NCBI GenBank assembly: GCA_001298575.1
Contig: LJCV01000055.1
Coordinates: 1-64,000, forward strand
Length of the DNA: 64,000 bases
Direction: 5' to 3'
Origin: Actinobacteria bacterium OK074
GTDB taxonomy: Bacteria; Actinomycetota; Actinomycetes; Streptomycetales; Streptomycetaceae
The stretch's first letter is position 1. Every line of letters begins with the position of its first letter. The notes beneath the pieces were generated by a model. The model had not been told where the DNA came from and searched no databases. It worked only from the letters and a program-made list of their open reading frames with translations. The position numbers and the translations under genes were made by a program. Positions 52,430 through 60,362 of this stretch are shown in pieces.

Positions 52430-53293
52430 TCAGAACGACGGCAGCTGCGGGCGCTTGCGCACGTACCCGCCGGCGTCCACCCGCATCTGCAGACCCGTCA
52501 CATAGCGGGACTCGTCGGAGACCAGGAACAGCACCGTGTCGGCGACGTCCTCCGGCTCGACATAGGGGATACCGAAACCGGTGGTCGCGGGGAAGGACAA
52601 CAGGGCGTCCTCGCGCGTCGGCCGGTCCAGGTCGGGCCGGAACGAGCGGTACATCAGGTCGCTGTTGAGCATGCCCGTGTTGACGTTGGTCGGGTGCACC
52701 GCGTTGACCCGGATCTGCCGGGACAGCATCACGGTCGCCAAGTCGTGCACGAACGCGGCCACTTGCCGCTTGGCGAACGAATAGCCCAGCCCGCCGGGCC
52801 CGTTGGCCGGGTTGTCGACGGTCGCCGGGGTCAGCGCGGCGATCGACCCGGTCGCCACGATCGAGGCCCCGTCGGACAGGTGCGGCAGCGCGGCGTCGAC
52901 GGCGTTGACGACACCGACGTAGTCCACCGTGACCGCGTCCAGGAACGCCTGCACACCGCGGTCGGGCCCCAGCGGCGCGATCCCGGCCTGGGCCACCACC
53001 GCGTCCAGGCGCCCGAGTTCGGCCACGCCCTCCGCCACGATCGCCTTCAGCGCCGCGGGGTCGCGCACGTCGGCCCTGCGGGCGACGATGCGCCGGCCGG
53101 TCTTCTCGACCTGCCGGACGGTCTCGTCCAGGTCGTCCGGGGTGGCCAGCGGGTAGCCGTTGGTGGCGATGTCCTCGCAGAGGTCGACGGCGATGATGTC
53201 GGCGCCCTCCGTCGCGAGCCGGACCGCGTGGGCGCGGCCCTGTCCCCGTGCGGCTCCCGTGATGAAGACGACCTTGTCCTGCACTCGACCCAT
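52430..53293 (-). CDS. Mycofactocin-coupled SDR oxidoreductase
   Basis: A 287-residue SDR with the marks of the mycofactocin-dependent SDR family (TIGR03971-like): the start MGRVQDKVVFITGAARGQGR, the ADIIAVDLCEDI segment after beta-2, an enlarged active-site region (ANGPGGLGYSFAKRQVAAFV) and SRYVTGLQMRVDAGG near the end. In this family the nicotinamide is bound without exchange and mycofactocin re-oxidises it (established for members such as carveol dehydrogenase). The substrate could be a hydroxysteroid or terpenoid alcohol. ATG 53293 follows GAAGGAG. Confidence 0.87.
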   Translation of the reverse strand: MGRVQDKVVFITGAARGQGRAHAVRLATEGADIIAVDLCEDIATNGYPLATPDDLDETVRQVEKTGRRIVARRADVRDPAALKAIVAEGVAELGRLDAVVAQAGIAPLGPDRGVQAFLDAVTVDYVGVVNAVDAALPHLSDGASIVATGSIAALTPATVDNPANGPGGLGYSFAKRQVAAFVHDLATVMLSRQIRVNAVHPTNVNTGMLNSDLMYRSFRPDLDRPTREDALLSFPATTGFGIPYVEPEDVADTVLFLVSDESRYVTGLQMRVDAGGYVRKRPQLPSF

Positions 53294-53317
53294 GGGGTCT
53301 CCTTCCGCCACAGAAAA

Positions 53318-53327
53318 GAGTAGCCTG
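53318..53327. promoter_or_regulatory. AGT-N2-CCT variant between divergent genes 52430 and 53471
   Basis: AAGAGTAGCCTGAATACTTG resembles the island element with one arm changed. On the reverse strand TACTCT could be the -10 of the SDR gene. Confidence 0.4.
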
Positions 53328-53470
53328 AATACTTGTCGATGGAACCGCTCGCACCCCATGATCCGCATGGATTCGTCCCGTCCGGTGTCCGACTTCCACT
53401 GAGCGGGACCGGATCAGTGCACACAATGCGGCCGGTGCTAGAGATTCTCTGAGATCAAGGGAGACCAACG

Positions 53471-54616
53471 ATGCCGTTGCAGCCGTGGATGAAGCTGCTG
53501 TCGACCGACGACCATCTGATCGAGCCGCCCCGTCTGTGGACGGACCGCCTGCCGGCCAAGTACCGGGAGCTGGGGCCGCGGATCGTGGAACAGAAGCGCG
53601 GCGAGGGCCAGGCCCCCGCCGAGGTGTGGAACTACGAGGGCCGCATCTACCCCTACATCGGCCTGAACGCCGTGGCGGGCAAGAGCCCCGAGGAGTTCGG
53701 CCTCGAACCCACGCGCTACGACGAGATGATCCCCGGCTGCTACGACCCCAAGGCCCGGCTGCGCGACATGGACCTGGACGGGGTGTGGGGCGCCCTGAGC
53801 TTCCCGTCGTTCCCGGGCTTCTCCGGCCACATCTTCCTGGAGGGCAAGGACCGCGAACTGGCCCTGCTGTGCGTGCAGGCGTGGAACGACTTCGTCCTCG
53901 ACGAGTGGTGCGCCACCGCACCCGGGCGGCTCATCCCGCTGGTCATCATGCCGCTGTGGGACGTGCAGGCATGCGTCGCGGAGATCCACCGCACCGCCGC
54001 CAAGGGCGCCAAGGCGATCTCCTTCCCGGAGAACCCCGCCCCGCGCGGCCTGCCCTCCTTCCACACGGACTACTGGGACCCGCTGTTCTCCGCGGCCGAG
54101 GAGACCGACATACCCCTGTGCCTGCACTTCGGCACCTCGGGCAAGCCGCCGAAGACGGCCGAGGAGGCCCCGTTCGCGGTGACGATCACGCTGTTCGGCT
54201 GCAACGCCATGTACGCCACCGGCGACCTGCTGTTCTCCCCGGTGCTGCACAAGCACCCGAAGCTCAAGATCGGCCTGTCCGAGGGCGGCATCGGCTGGAT
54301 CCCGTACCTGCTGGAGCGCGCCGACGGCACCTGGGAGCGGCACCGCTTCTACCAGAACATCAACCAGAGCGTGCGGCCCTCGGAGCTGTTCAACAAGCAC
54401 TTCCACGGCTGCTTCATCGACGACCGGTTCGGCGTCGAGGTCCGCCACCACGTCGGCATCGACCGGATCACCTGGGAGTGCGACTACCCGCACTCCGACT
54501 CGTACTGGCCCAAGAGCCGCGCCTACGCCGCCGAGGTCCTCGCCGACGTCCCCGACGACGAGGTGCACAAGATCGTGGAGCTGAACACCCGCCGCCTGTA
54601 CAACCTCCCCGCATGA
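53471..54616 (+). CDS. Amidohydrolase-2 family hydrolase/decarboxylase
   Basis: A 381-residue TIM-barrel metal hydrolase of the ACMSD/amidohydrolase-2 type. The N-terminal metal motif reads STDDHLIEPP (usually DxH), a later ligand is in PLCLHFGTSG, and ITWECDYPHSDS holds the C-terminal catalytic Asp. Homologues are common in steroid and aromatic catabolic clusters, and many are uncharacterised; hydrolysis or decarboxylation of a ring-derived acid is the likely reaction. The next small gene overlaps its stop by four bases. Confidence 0.82.
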   Translation: MPLQPWMKLLSTDDHLIEPPRLWTDRLPAKYRELGPRIVEQKRGEGQAPAEVWNYEGRIYPYIGLNAVAGKSPEEFGLEPTRYDEMIPGCYDPKARLRDMDLDGVWGALSFPSFPGFSGHIFLEGKDRELALLCVQAWNDFVLDEWCATAPGRLIPLVIMPLWDVQACVAEIHRTAAKGAKAISFPENPAPRGLPSFHTDYWDPLFSAAEETDIPLCLHFGTSGKPPKTAEEAPFAVTITLFGCNAMYATGDLLFSPVLHKHPKLKIGLSEGGIGWIPYLLERADGTWERHRFYQNINQSVRPSELFNKHFHGCFIDDRFGVEVRHHVGIDRITWECDYPHSDSYWPKSRAYAAEVLADVPDDEVHKIVELNTRRLYNLPA

Positions 54617-54891
54617 GCCGGCGTCCGGAGTCCGAGCGGTCCGACTGGACCGATCTGGACCTGCTGACCCGCGAGGAGGCCCACGGCCGCCTGGTCGAGG
54701 AGATCGCCGCGTCCGAGGCACGGCTGGCGGAACTCGGCGCGGCCGACGGCGCCGAACGCGACCTCCTCGACTCCCGGCTGCGCGCCCTGCGCGAGGCGGC
54801 CGAGGACCTGATCCCCGGCGTCCCCGGAGTCCCCGGTGTCCTCGGCATCCCTGGCGACACGACGAACAGGGATGCGCATGGGACGAGTTGA
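54613..54891 (+). CDS. Small charged helical protein overlapping both neighbours
   Basis: A 92-residue protein whose ATG overlaps the amidohydrolase stop and whose end overlaps the SDR start by 14 bases. Residues about 18-68 are acidic and helical (SDWTDLDLLTREEAHGRLVE, then LLDSRLRALREAAEDL), likely a coiled coil. The tail is a Gly/Pro/Val repeat (GVPGVPGVLGIPG). No family recognised. The tight overlaps suggest it is translated and may bind or stabilise one of its neighbours. Confidence 0.6.
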   Translation: MSRRPESERSDWTDLDLLTREEAHGRLVEEIAASEARLAELGAADGAERDLLDSRLRALREAAEDLIPGVPGVPGVLGIPGDTTNRDAHGTS

Positions 54892-55690
54892 GGGCAAGGT
54901 CGCGCTGATCACCGGGGCGGCCCGCGGCCAGGGCCGCTCGCACGCCGTCCGGCTGGCGGAGGAGGGCGCGGACGTCGTGATCACCGACGTCTGCCACGAC
55001 ATCAGCGACGAACTGCCGTACTCGCTGGGCACGAAGGAACAGCTGGAGGAGACGGCCGAGCTGGTGCGGGCCACCGGCCGCCGGTGTGTCGCCCTCCAGG
55101 GCGACGTGCGCTCGGTGAGCGACATGCGGGCCGCCGTCGACGCCGCCCGCACGGAGTTCGGCCGGCTCGACACGGTCGTGGCCAACGCCGGTGTCATGAG
55201 CATCGGCTCCGGCTGGGAACTGTCCGAGGAGGCGTGGGACGTCGTCATGGACGTCAACCTCAAGGGCGTCTGGAACACCACGCGGGCCGCGATCCCCTGG
55301 CTGATCGAGGCCGGGGAGGGCGGGTCGATCGTCATCATCTGCTCGGCCGCCGGCATCCGCGGCCATGTGCCGTTCGCCCACTACGTGGCCAGCAAGCACG
55401 GTGTGGTCGGCCTGATGAAGGCCCTGTCCAACGAACTGGCCCCGCACCGCATCCGGGTGAACACCGTCCACCCGACCATGGTCAGCGACACCGGGATCAC
55501 GGTCGGCGTGCCGCTGGAGGAACTCAAGGCGCGCGAGCCGCTGTTCGCCCTCGTCGAACTGAGCCCGCTGGCCCCGTTCGTCGAGCCCCGGGACATCTCC
55601 AACGCGGTCCTGTTCCTCGCCTCGGACGAGGCCCGGTACGTCACCGGCCTCCAGTTCACCGTCGACGCGGGCTCGACGAACAAGCCGTGA
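54878..55690 (+). CDS. Mycofactocin-coupled SDR oxidoreductase
   Basis: A 270-residue SDR with the same family marks as the one encoded at 52430: MGRVEGKVALITGAARGQGR, VVITDVCHDI, VNTVHPTMVSDT and ARYVTGLQFTVDAGS. The active Ser, Tyr and Lys lie in IICSAAGIRG and FAHYVASKHG. It probably oxidises an alcohol with a non-exchanging NAD that mycofactocin regenerates. ATG 54878 was chosen; an ATG six bases upstream is possible. It is followed by the ferredoxin gene. Confidence 0.86.
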   Translation: MGRVEGKVALITGAARGQGRSHAVRLAEEGADVVITDVCHDISDELPYSLGTKEQLEETAELVRATGRRCVALQGDVRSVSDMRAAVDAARTEFGRLDTVVANAGVMSIGSGWELSEEAWDVVMDVNLKGVWNTTRAAIPWLIEAGEGGSIVIICSAAGIRGHVPFAHYVASKHGVVGLMKALSNELAPHRIRVNTVHPTMVSDTGITVGVPLEELKAREPLFALVELSPLAPFVEPRDISNAVLFLASDEARYVTGLQFTVDAGSTNKP

Positions 55691-55700
55691 CCCGGCGGTA

Positions 55701-55730
55701 CGTACGCAGAACGGCCCGTACGCAGAACGG
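55701..55730. repeat. Two direct copies of CGTACGCAGAACGG
   Basis: Identical 14-base copies at 55701-55714 and 55717-55730, 16 bases apart from start to start, directly before the ribosome site of the ferredoxin gene. They may be a regulatory site or a chance duplication. Confidence 0.55.
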
Positions 55731-55739
55731 AGAAGGACG

Positions 55740-55928
55740 ATGAAGATCTCGATCGATACGGCGGCGTGCTCCGGGCACGCGCGGTGCGCGGCCGCCGCCC
55801 CGCAGCTCTTCCGGCTCGACGACGACGGCTACGCCGTACCGTTCGAGGGAGAGGTGCCCGCCGGGCTCGAAGCGGCCGGCCGGGACGGCGAGCGGGCCTG
55901 CCCCGAGAGGGCCATCACCGTCGAGTGA
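55740..55928 (+). CDS. Small 3Fe-4S-type ferredoxin
   Basis: A 62-residue ferredoxin of the kind that serves actinomycete P450s. Cluster ligands are CSGHARC near the N-terminus and CPERAITVE at the end; the second position of the cluster motif is His-Ala, as in 3Fe-4S ferredoxins. It is the natural electron donor for the P450 encoded at 36012, though 18 kb away. AGAAGGA precedes the ATG. The unit ends at a perfect hairpin. Confidence 0.85.
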   Translation: MKISIDTAACSGHARCAAAAPQLFRLDDDGYAVPFEGEVPAGLEAAGRDGERACPERAITVE

Positions 55929-55937
55929 GCAGCCGGA

Positions 55938-55980
55938 CACGGGTGAGCCCCGGGGCCAACTGCCCCGGGGCTCACCCGTG
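55938..55980. terminator. Perfect 19-base-stem bidirectional terminator
   Basis: CACGGGTGAGCCCCGGGGC and its exact complement around CAACT, between the convergent ferredoxin and extradiol dioxygenase genes. Confidence 0.8.
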
Positions 55981-55986
55981 TTCGGA

Positions 55987-56865
55987 TCAGGAAGCGGCCG
56001 GCGGCTGCGGCGGCGGGGTGAAGTGGTGGCCCCAGAACGCGCCGTCGGTGATCTCGTAGACCGGGACCGGCTCGGGCACCTGGAGGCCGTTCCAGCCGAA
56101 CTCGACGGCGTAGTTCTCCGGCGACCACACGTAGAACGACACCATGCGGTCGTTGGTGTGCTTGCCGAGCGAGTGCATCATCGGGACCTCGAGCTTCGCC
56201 GCCCGGTCCAGGGCGCGCCCGACGTCGTCCAGCGTCTCCGCCTCGACCATGAAGTGCAGCAGCCGCCCGGGGCCCGGCGCCGGGGTGACGCCCAGGGTGT
56301 GGTGGCGGGGGTTGCAGCCCATGAACCACGTGGTGCCGCCGGGGGAGCGCATGGTGTTGCGCTCGATGAACCCGAGGACGTTCACGTAGAAGTCGAACGT
56401 GCCGCGCGCGTCCTCGGCGGAGACGATGGCGTGCCCGAAGCCCATGTCACCGGTGAGGAACTTCGACACCAGCGGGGTGAGCACCGGCACGTGGTCGAGA
56501 ACGGTGCCGTAGAAGAGCTCGACCGGGTTGCCGCCCGGGTCGTTGAACTTGACGAAGCCGGTGACCCTGCGGGCCACGGCCTCGGCCTCGGTGCCGGCGG
56601 TCACCTTGATGCCGTACTTCTCGACGTCCGCGACCAGCTTGGCCAGTTCGCGCTCGTCGATGACCTCGAAACCGAGCGCCGTCATCCCGTTCTGGGCGCC
56701 CGGAGAGATCACGATGCGGGCCGGGTAGTCGTCCATGCGGAACGACAGCGATTCCGGATCGGCCCCTTCGACCGGCATCAGCCCGAGGAAATCGGCCCCG
56801 AAGACCTTCCATTTGTCGAGGTCGGTGGATTCCAGCCGCAAATACCCGAGTGAGCGCACACCCAT
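55987..56865 (-). CDS. hsaC: Two-domain extradiol ring-cleavage dioxygenase (HsaC type)
   Basis: A 292-residue type I extradiol dioxygenase. The three iron ligands are His145 (GFGHAIV), His204 (LLHFMVE) and Glu255 (NYAVEFGW), close to BphC and HsaC numbering, and a catalytic His lies in NPRHHTLGV. The enzyme opens a catechol ring next to its hydroxyls; HsaC acts on 3,4-DHSA from steroid rings. ATG 56865 with GGAGAA upstream was preferred to a TTG four codons earlier. The hydrolase gene for the next step lies divergent at 57144. Confidence 0.85.
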   Translation of the reverse strand: MGVRSLGYLRLESTDLDKWKVFGADFLGLMPVEGADPESLSFRMDDYPARIVISPGAQNGMTALGFEVIDERELAKLVADVEKYGIKVTAGTEAEAVARRVTGFVKFNDPGGNPVELFYGTVLDHVPVLTPLVSKFLTGDMGFGHAIVSAEDARGTFDFYVNVLGFIERNTMRSPGGTTWFMGCNPRHHTLGVTPAPGPGRLLHFMVEAETLDDVGRALDRAAKLEVPMMHSLGKHTNDRMVSFYVWSPENYAVEFGWNGLQVPEPVPVYEITDGAFWGHHFTPPPQPPAAS

Positions 56866-57143
56866 CAGGTTCTCCAATCAACGATCGTCAGGTCCGGCGG
56901 CCTGGGCCCCGGAAAGCGCGATACGGCCGACGGTAGGCACAGCGGAACGTCCGCCGCCGCCACCGTCCCACTGATCGGGAGACGTACGGCCCCGCCCTCC
57001 TGCTGGGTGGGACGGTGACCGGAGCGGGACCGGGCCGCGGGGCAGGATCGGACCAGCGGGACGGCAACGGGTGGGGGCGCCGCGTCCACCGCCCGGTCCG
57101 CCGGGCCCGCTGGTTATCCATCGACCGGAGGTCACGCACAGCC
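56866..57143. promoter_or_regulatory. Divergent promoter region of the hsaC and hsaD-type genes
   Basis: About 280 bases without a gene. GACGATCGTTGAT (reverse strand, near 56877-56889) resembles CTGATCGTTCAT at 60639 and CTGATCGTCCGT (reverse, near 60722), so a shared regulator of the ring-cleavage genes is possible. The AGT-N2-ACT element is not seen. Confidence 0.35.
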
Positions 57144-58013
57144 ATGACACCCACTGCACTCAGCTACGAGGACACCCTGCGCGAACTGCCCACCGACGAG
57201 GGGGTGTTGCGCTACCACGAGGCGGGCGACGGCCCCCCGCTGCTGCTTCTGCACGGCTCGGGGCCCGGCGTGACCGGCTGGCGCAACTACCGGGGCAACC
57301 TGCCCGTGTTCGCCCGCCACTTCCGCTGCCTGGCCCTGGAGTTCCCCGGCTTCGGCGTGAGCGACCCGACCGACGAGAGCCCGATGGCGGCGGGCCCCAA
57401 GGCCGTGCTGCGCTTCCTCGACGGCCTCGGGCTCGACAAGGTCGACGTCATCGGCAACTCCATGGGCGGATTCGTCGCGGTGGGGCTCGCCGTCGCCAAC
57501 AAGGACCTCTTCCGCCGGATCGTCACGATCGGCGGCGTGGGCCGCAACATCCTCTCCCCGGCGCCCAGCGAGGGCCTGAACCTGTTGGTGGAGTTCGCCG
57601 AGAACCCGACCCGGGAGAACCTGGTGCAGTGGCTGCGGGCCATGGTCCACGACCAGGCCCTGGTGACCGAGGAACTGGTCGAGGAGCGCTGGCAGACCGC
57701 GACCGAGCCGGCCACCCTGGAGGCGCTGCGCCGCATCTCCGGCCGCAAGGCCATGGCGGCGACCATCGCCGCCCAGGCCCACTCCGACCAGCCCATCTGG
57801 GCCGCACTTCACAAGATCACCGCACCCACCTTGCTAACCTGGGGCCGGGACGACCGGGTCACGCCCCTGGAGAGCGCGCTGCTGCCGATGCGCACCATCC
57901 CGAAGGCCGAGCTCCACGTCCTGCCGGACTGCGGGCACTGGGCGATGATCGAGCAGAAAGAGGCTTGGGAGAGCGCGGTCCTCGCCTTCCTGACCCGCCC
58001 CGAGTCCGCCTGA
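57144..58013 (+). CDS. hsaD: Meta-cleavage product hydrolase (HsaD type)
   Basis: A 289-residue alpha/beta hydrolase. The triad is Ser106 in VIGNSMGGF, Asp236 in WGRDDRVTP and His265 in PDCGHWAM; the oxyanion region is LLHGSGPGVTGW. It hydrolyses the C-C bond of the ring-opened product, as BphD and HsaD do. The ATG is preceded by CGGAGG at a somewhat long distance. A KstR-like TetR regulator gene follows. Confidence 0.85.
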   Translation: MTPTALSYEDTLRELPTDEGVLRYHEAGDGPPLLLLHGSGPGVTGWRNYRGNLPVFARHFRCLALEFPGFGVSDPTDESPMAAGPKAVLRFLDGLGLDKVDVIGNSMGGFVAVGLAVANKDLFRRIVTIGGVGRNILSPAPSEGLNLLVEFAENPTRENLVQWLRAMVHDQALVTEELVEERWQTATEPATLEALRRISGRKAMAATIAAQAHSDQPIWAALHKITAPTLLTWGRDDRVTPLESALLPMRTIPKAELHVLPDCGHWAMIEQKEAWESAVLAFLTRPESA

Positions 58014-58087
58014 GTCCCGGTGCCGGACTTAGGACGGCGGCGACGGCGGCGGCACGGACGGACCTGGACGAGCGGGGGGACGACGAC

Positions 58088-58687
58088 GTGGCCAGACCCC
58101 TTCGAGCACGGCAGCCCGCGGCTCCGGTGTCGAGCCGTCAGCTCGCCCGCCGGGTCGGCATCCTGCGGGCCGCCTCCGAACTCGGCGCGCGCGAGGGCCT
58201 CGCCAGGGTGCAGATGCACGACGTGGCCAAGGAGGCCGGGGTCGCCATCGGCACGCTGTACCGCTACTTCCCGTCCAAGCCGTACCTGTTCATGGCGGTC
58301 CTGGAGTGGCACATCGAGCAGTTCCTCGGCGACCGGGCGGGCGCCGGGGAGCGCGCCGACCCGGTCGAGGAGGTGGCGCAGACCCTCGTCGCGCTGAGCG
58401 GGAAGCTGCTCGAACACCCGCTGCTCGCCTCGGCGGTGGCGCTGTCCTCGTTCGCCGAGTACGCCAGTGCCGTCCCGGCCCGGATCGACATCGTCGAGAG
58501 CGCCCTGGGCCAGGCCATCCTCGGGCTGCTCGGGGTCCGGGACGTCGGCGAGACGGAGCGCAGCAGGGTACGGCTGCTGGTCTACGGCTGGTGGGGCGTG
58601 TTCGTCGCCGTGCTCACCGAGGAGATCTCCACCGAACAGGCGGAACGGGACCTGCGGCTGGCGGCCCGGCTGATCCTCACACCGTGA
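58088..58687 (+). CDS. TetR-family regulator resembling KstR
   Basis: A 199-residue TetR protein. The DNA-binding domain (VGILRAASELGAREGLARVQ, then VAKEAGVAIGTLYRYFPSKP) resembles the mycobacterial cholesterol repressor KstR (VQMRAVADRADVAVGTLYRYFPSK, from memory). It sits between the hsaD-type and kstD-type genes, so it probably controls the ring-degradation block in response to a CoA thioester or steroid ligand. GTG 58088 follows GGGGGGA at about eight bases. The known KstR palindrome was not noticed by eye near the target genes, so its site may differ. Confidence 0.82.
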   Translation: MARPLRARQPAAPVSSRQLARRVGILRAASELGAREGLARVQMHDVAKEAGVAIGTLYRYFPSKPYLFMAVLEWHIEQFLGDRAGAGERADPVEEVAQTLVALSGKLLEHPLLASAVALSSFAEYASAVPARIDIVESALGQAILGLLGVRDVGETERSRVRLLVYGWWGVFVAVLTEEISTEQAERDLRLAARLILTP

Positions 58688-58691
58688 CGTG

Positions 58692-58738
58692 ACGGGTCCG
58701 GCTGCCCACCCCCTTCCGGGGCGGGCAGCCGGACCCGT
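58692..58738. terminator. Bidirectional hairpin between TetR and kstD-type genes
   Basis: ACGGGTCCGGCTGCCC and its exact complement (16 bases) around a 15-base loop. Confidence 0.75.
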
Positions 58739-58757
58739 GCTCGTACCGTCGTCCGCG

Positions 58758-60362
58758 TCAGTCCTTCGCCCCGGCGATGTCCAGCACCGCCAGGTACGAG
58801 AAGGCCGTGCTCGAACCGATCGGGGTCCCCGCGCCCGGGTACACCCGGCCCGACATCGCCGCCGCCGTGTTCCCGGCCGCGTACAGCCCCGCGATCGGGC
58901 TGCCGTCCGGGCGCAGCACGCGCGCGTGCTCGTCGATCTTCAGGCCGCCCTTGGTGCCGATGTCGGCGGGCAGGATGGTCGCCACGTAGTACGGCGGCGT
59001 GTCCAGCGGCATCAGCAGCGGGTTGGGCCAGTCCGGCGTGGGCGGCGCCGGGTAGTTCAGCTCGGGCAGGCCGGGGTAGCCCAGCACGTGGTAGGCGATC
59101 TGGTCCCAGGGCGTCTCACCGCGGTGGAACCTCTCGTCCACCCCGGAGGCCGCGTAGCCGTTGAACTCCTCGACGGTGGCGCGCAGGGCGTCGAGCGGGA
59201 CGTCGATCAGCTCCGCCAACTCCTCCAGGGTGTCGGCCTTCTTCAGCGCGCCCGACTCGAACCACTCGGGCCGCACCGGCTGGTCGTACGGGCCGCCGAA
59301 GCTGTCCCGGTCGAGCTGGCGCTGGTCGAATATCCAGTGGGCGGGGACGTGCGAGACCCCCGTGGTGGTGTGCAGGCGGACGATCTCGTGCCCGGCCTGG
59401 TCGTAGGGGCGGGCCTCGTTGATGAAGCGTTCGCCCGCGCCGTTGACCCAGATCCCGCCGCGCGTGCCGGTGTGGAAGAGCGGCAGACCGTCCGGCCACA
59501 CCAGGCCCGGTGTGTACCACGCCTCGTCGAGCAGGTCGGTGGCGGCGCCGATCGCGATGCCCGCCTGGAGCGCGTCGCCGGTGTTGCCCGGGGCGCCGTG
59601 CGTCCACTCGACGACCTGGGGGAACGGCTGGTACTTCTCCCGCAGTTCACGGTTGCGCTCGAAGCCGCCGGCGGCGAGGAGCACGCCGCCCGGGGCCCGC
59701 AGCGTGACCCGTTCGCCGTCGCTGACCGCCTCCACGCCGACGACCCTGCCGTCCTCGACCACGAGGCTCTCCAGCGCGGTGTTGAGGCGGAGAGCGCCGT
59801 TGCCGGTCTCCAGGAACGCCTTCAGCGCCCTGCCGATCAGCGCGCGGCCACCGCTCAGGACGGGGCCCTCGTCGTGGCCCCACCGCTCGGTGGGCAGGCA
59901 GCGGCGCACCAGCCGGGCGTGTTCGCCGAGTTCGTCGACGGCGACCGGCGGCGGGAAGATGCTGTGCCCCGCGGGGGAGGCGCCGGGGGCCGAGTCGTAG
60001 TACTCCGGCACGGGACCGTACTGGAACGACTGGAACAGGGGGTTCTTCTCGAGTTCGTCGATCAGCTCGGCGCCGGCCCGGAGGTAGGCGTCCTGGAGCG
60101 GCTCGCGGGAACTGTCGTCGACGATGCCGCGCAGATACGTCCTGGCGGTCTCCACGTCGTTCTCGACGCCGGCCCGGCCCACGGGCGCGGAGCCCGGGAA
60201 CCAGAGCCCCGCACCGGAGTAGGCGGTCGTGCCGCCCACCAGGTCGGTCTTCTCGATGACGAGCGTGCGCAGGCCGCGCGACGCCGCCACGTAGGCCCCT
60301 ACCAGGCCGCCGCCGCCCGATCCGACGATGACGACGTCGTAGGCGTCCTCGTTGATGGTCAT
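58758..60362 (-). CDS. kstD: 3-ketosteroid dehydrogenase-type flavoprotein
   Basis: A 534-residue FAD enzyme of the fumarate reductase/KstD fold. The dinucleotide motif is VVIVGSGGGGLVGAYVAA; PEYYDSAPGASPAGHS and PPYYVATILPADIGTKGG match the KstD active-site Tyr and Tyr/Gly regions, and GLYAAGNTAAAMSGRVYPGA the FAD C-terminal segment. KstD introduces the C1-C2 double bond that leads to ring opening; a related 4-dehydrogenase (Kst4D) is an alternative. ATG 60362 has GAGGGAG upstream. Divergence from hsaE-hsaG-hsaF repeats the mycobacterial gene order. Confidence 0.82.
   Translation of the reverse strand: MTINEDAYDVVIVGSGGGGLVGAYVAASRGLRTLVIEKTDLVGGTTAYSGAGLWFPGSAPVGRAGVENDVETARTYLRGIVDDSSREPLQDAYLRAGAELIDELEKNPLFQSFQYGPVPEYYDSAPGASPAGHSIFPPPVAVDELGEHARLVRRCLPTERWGHDEGPVLSGGRALIGRALKAFLETGNGALRLNTALESLVVEDGRVVGVEAVSDGERVTLRAPGGVLLAAGGFERNRELREKYQPFPQVVEWTHGAPGNTGDALQAGIAIGAATDLLDEAWYTPGLVWPDGLPLFHTGTRGGIWVNGAGERFINEARPYDQAGHEIVRLHTTTGVSHVPAHWIFDQRQLDRDSFGGPYDQPVRPEWFESGALKKADTLEELAELIDVPLDALRATVEEFNGYAASGVDERFHRGETPWDQIAYHVLGYPGLPELNYPAPPTPDWPNPLLMPLDTPPYYVATILPADIGTKGGLKIDEHARVLRPDGSPIAGLYAAGNTAAAMSGRVYPGAGTPIGSSTAFSYLAVLDIAGAKD

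Noticed and set aside
53485-54612. Rightward frame before the small helical protein
   Set aside because: It overlaps the amidohydrolase in another frame and is Arg/Pro/Gly-rich shadow; only the part from ATG 54613 is supported.
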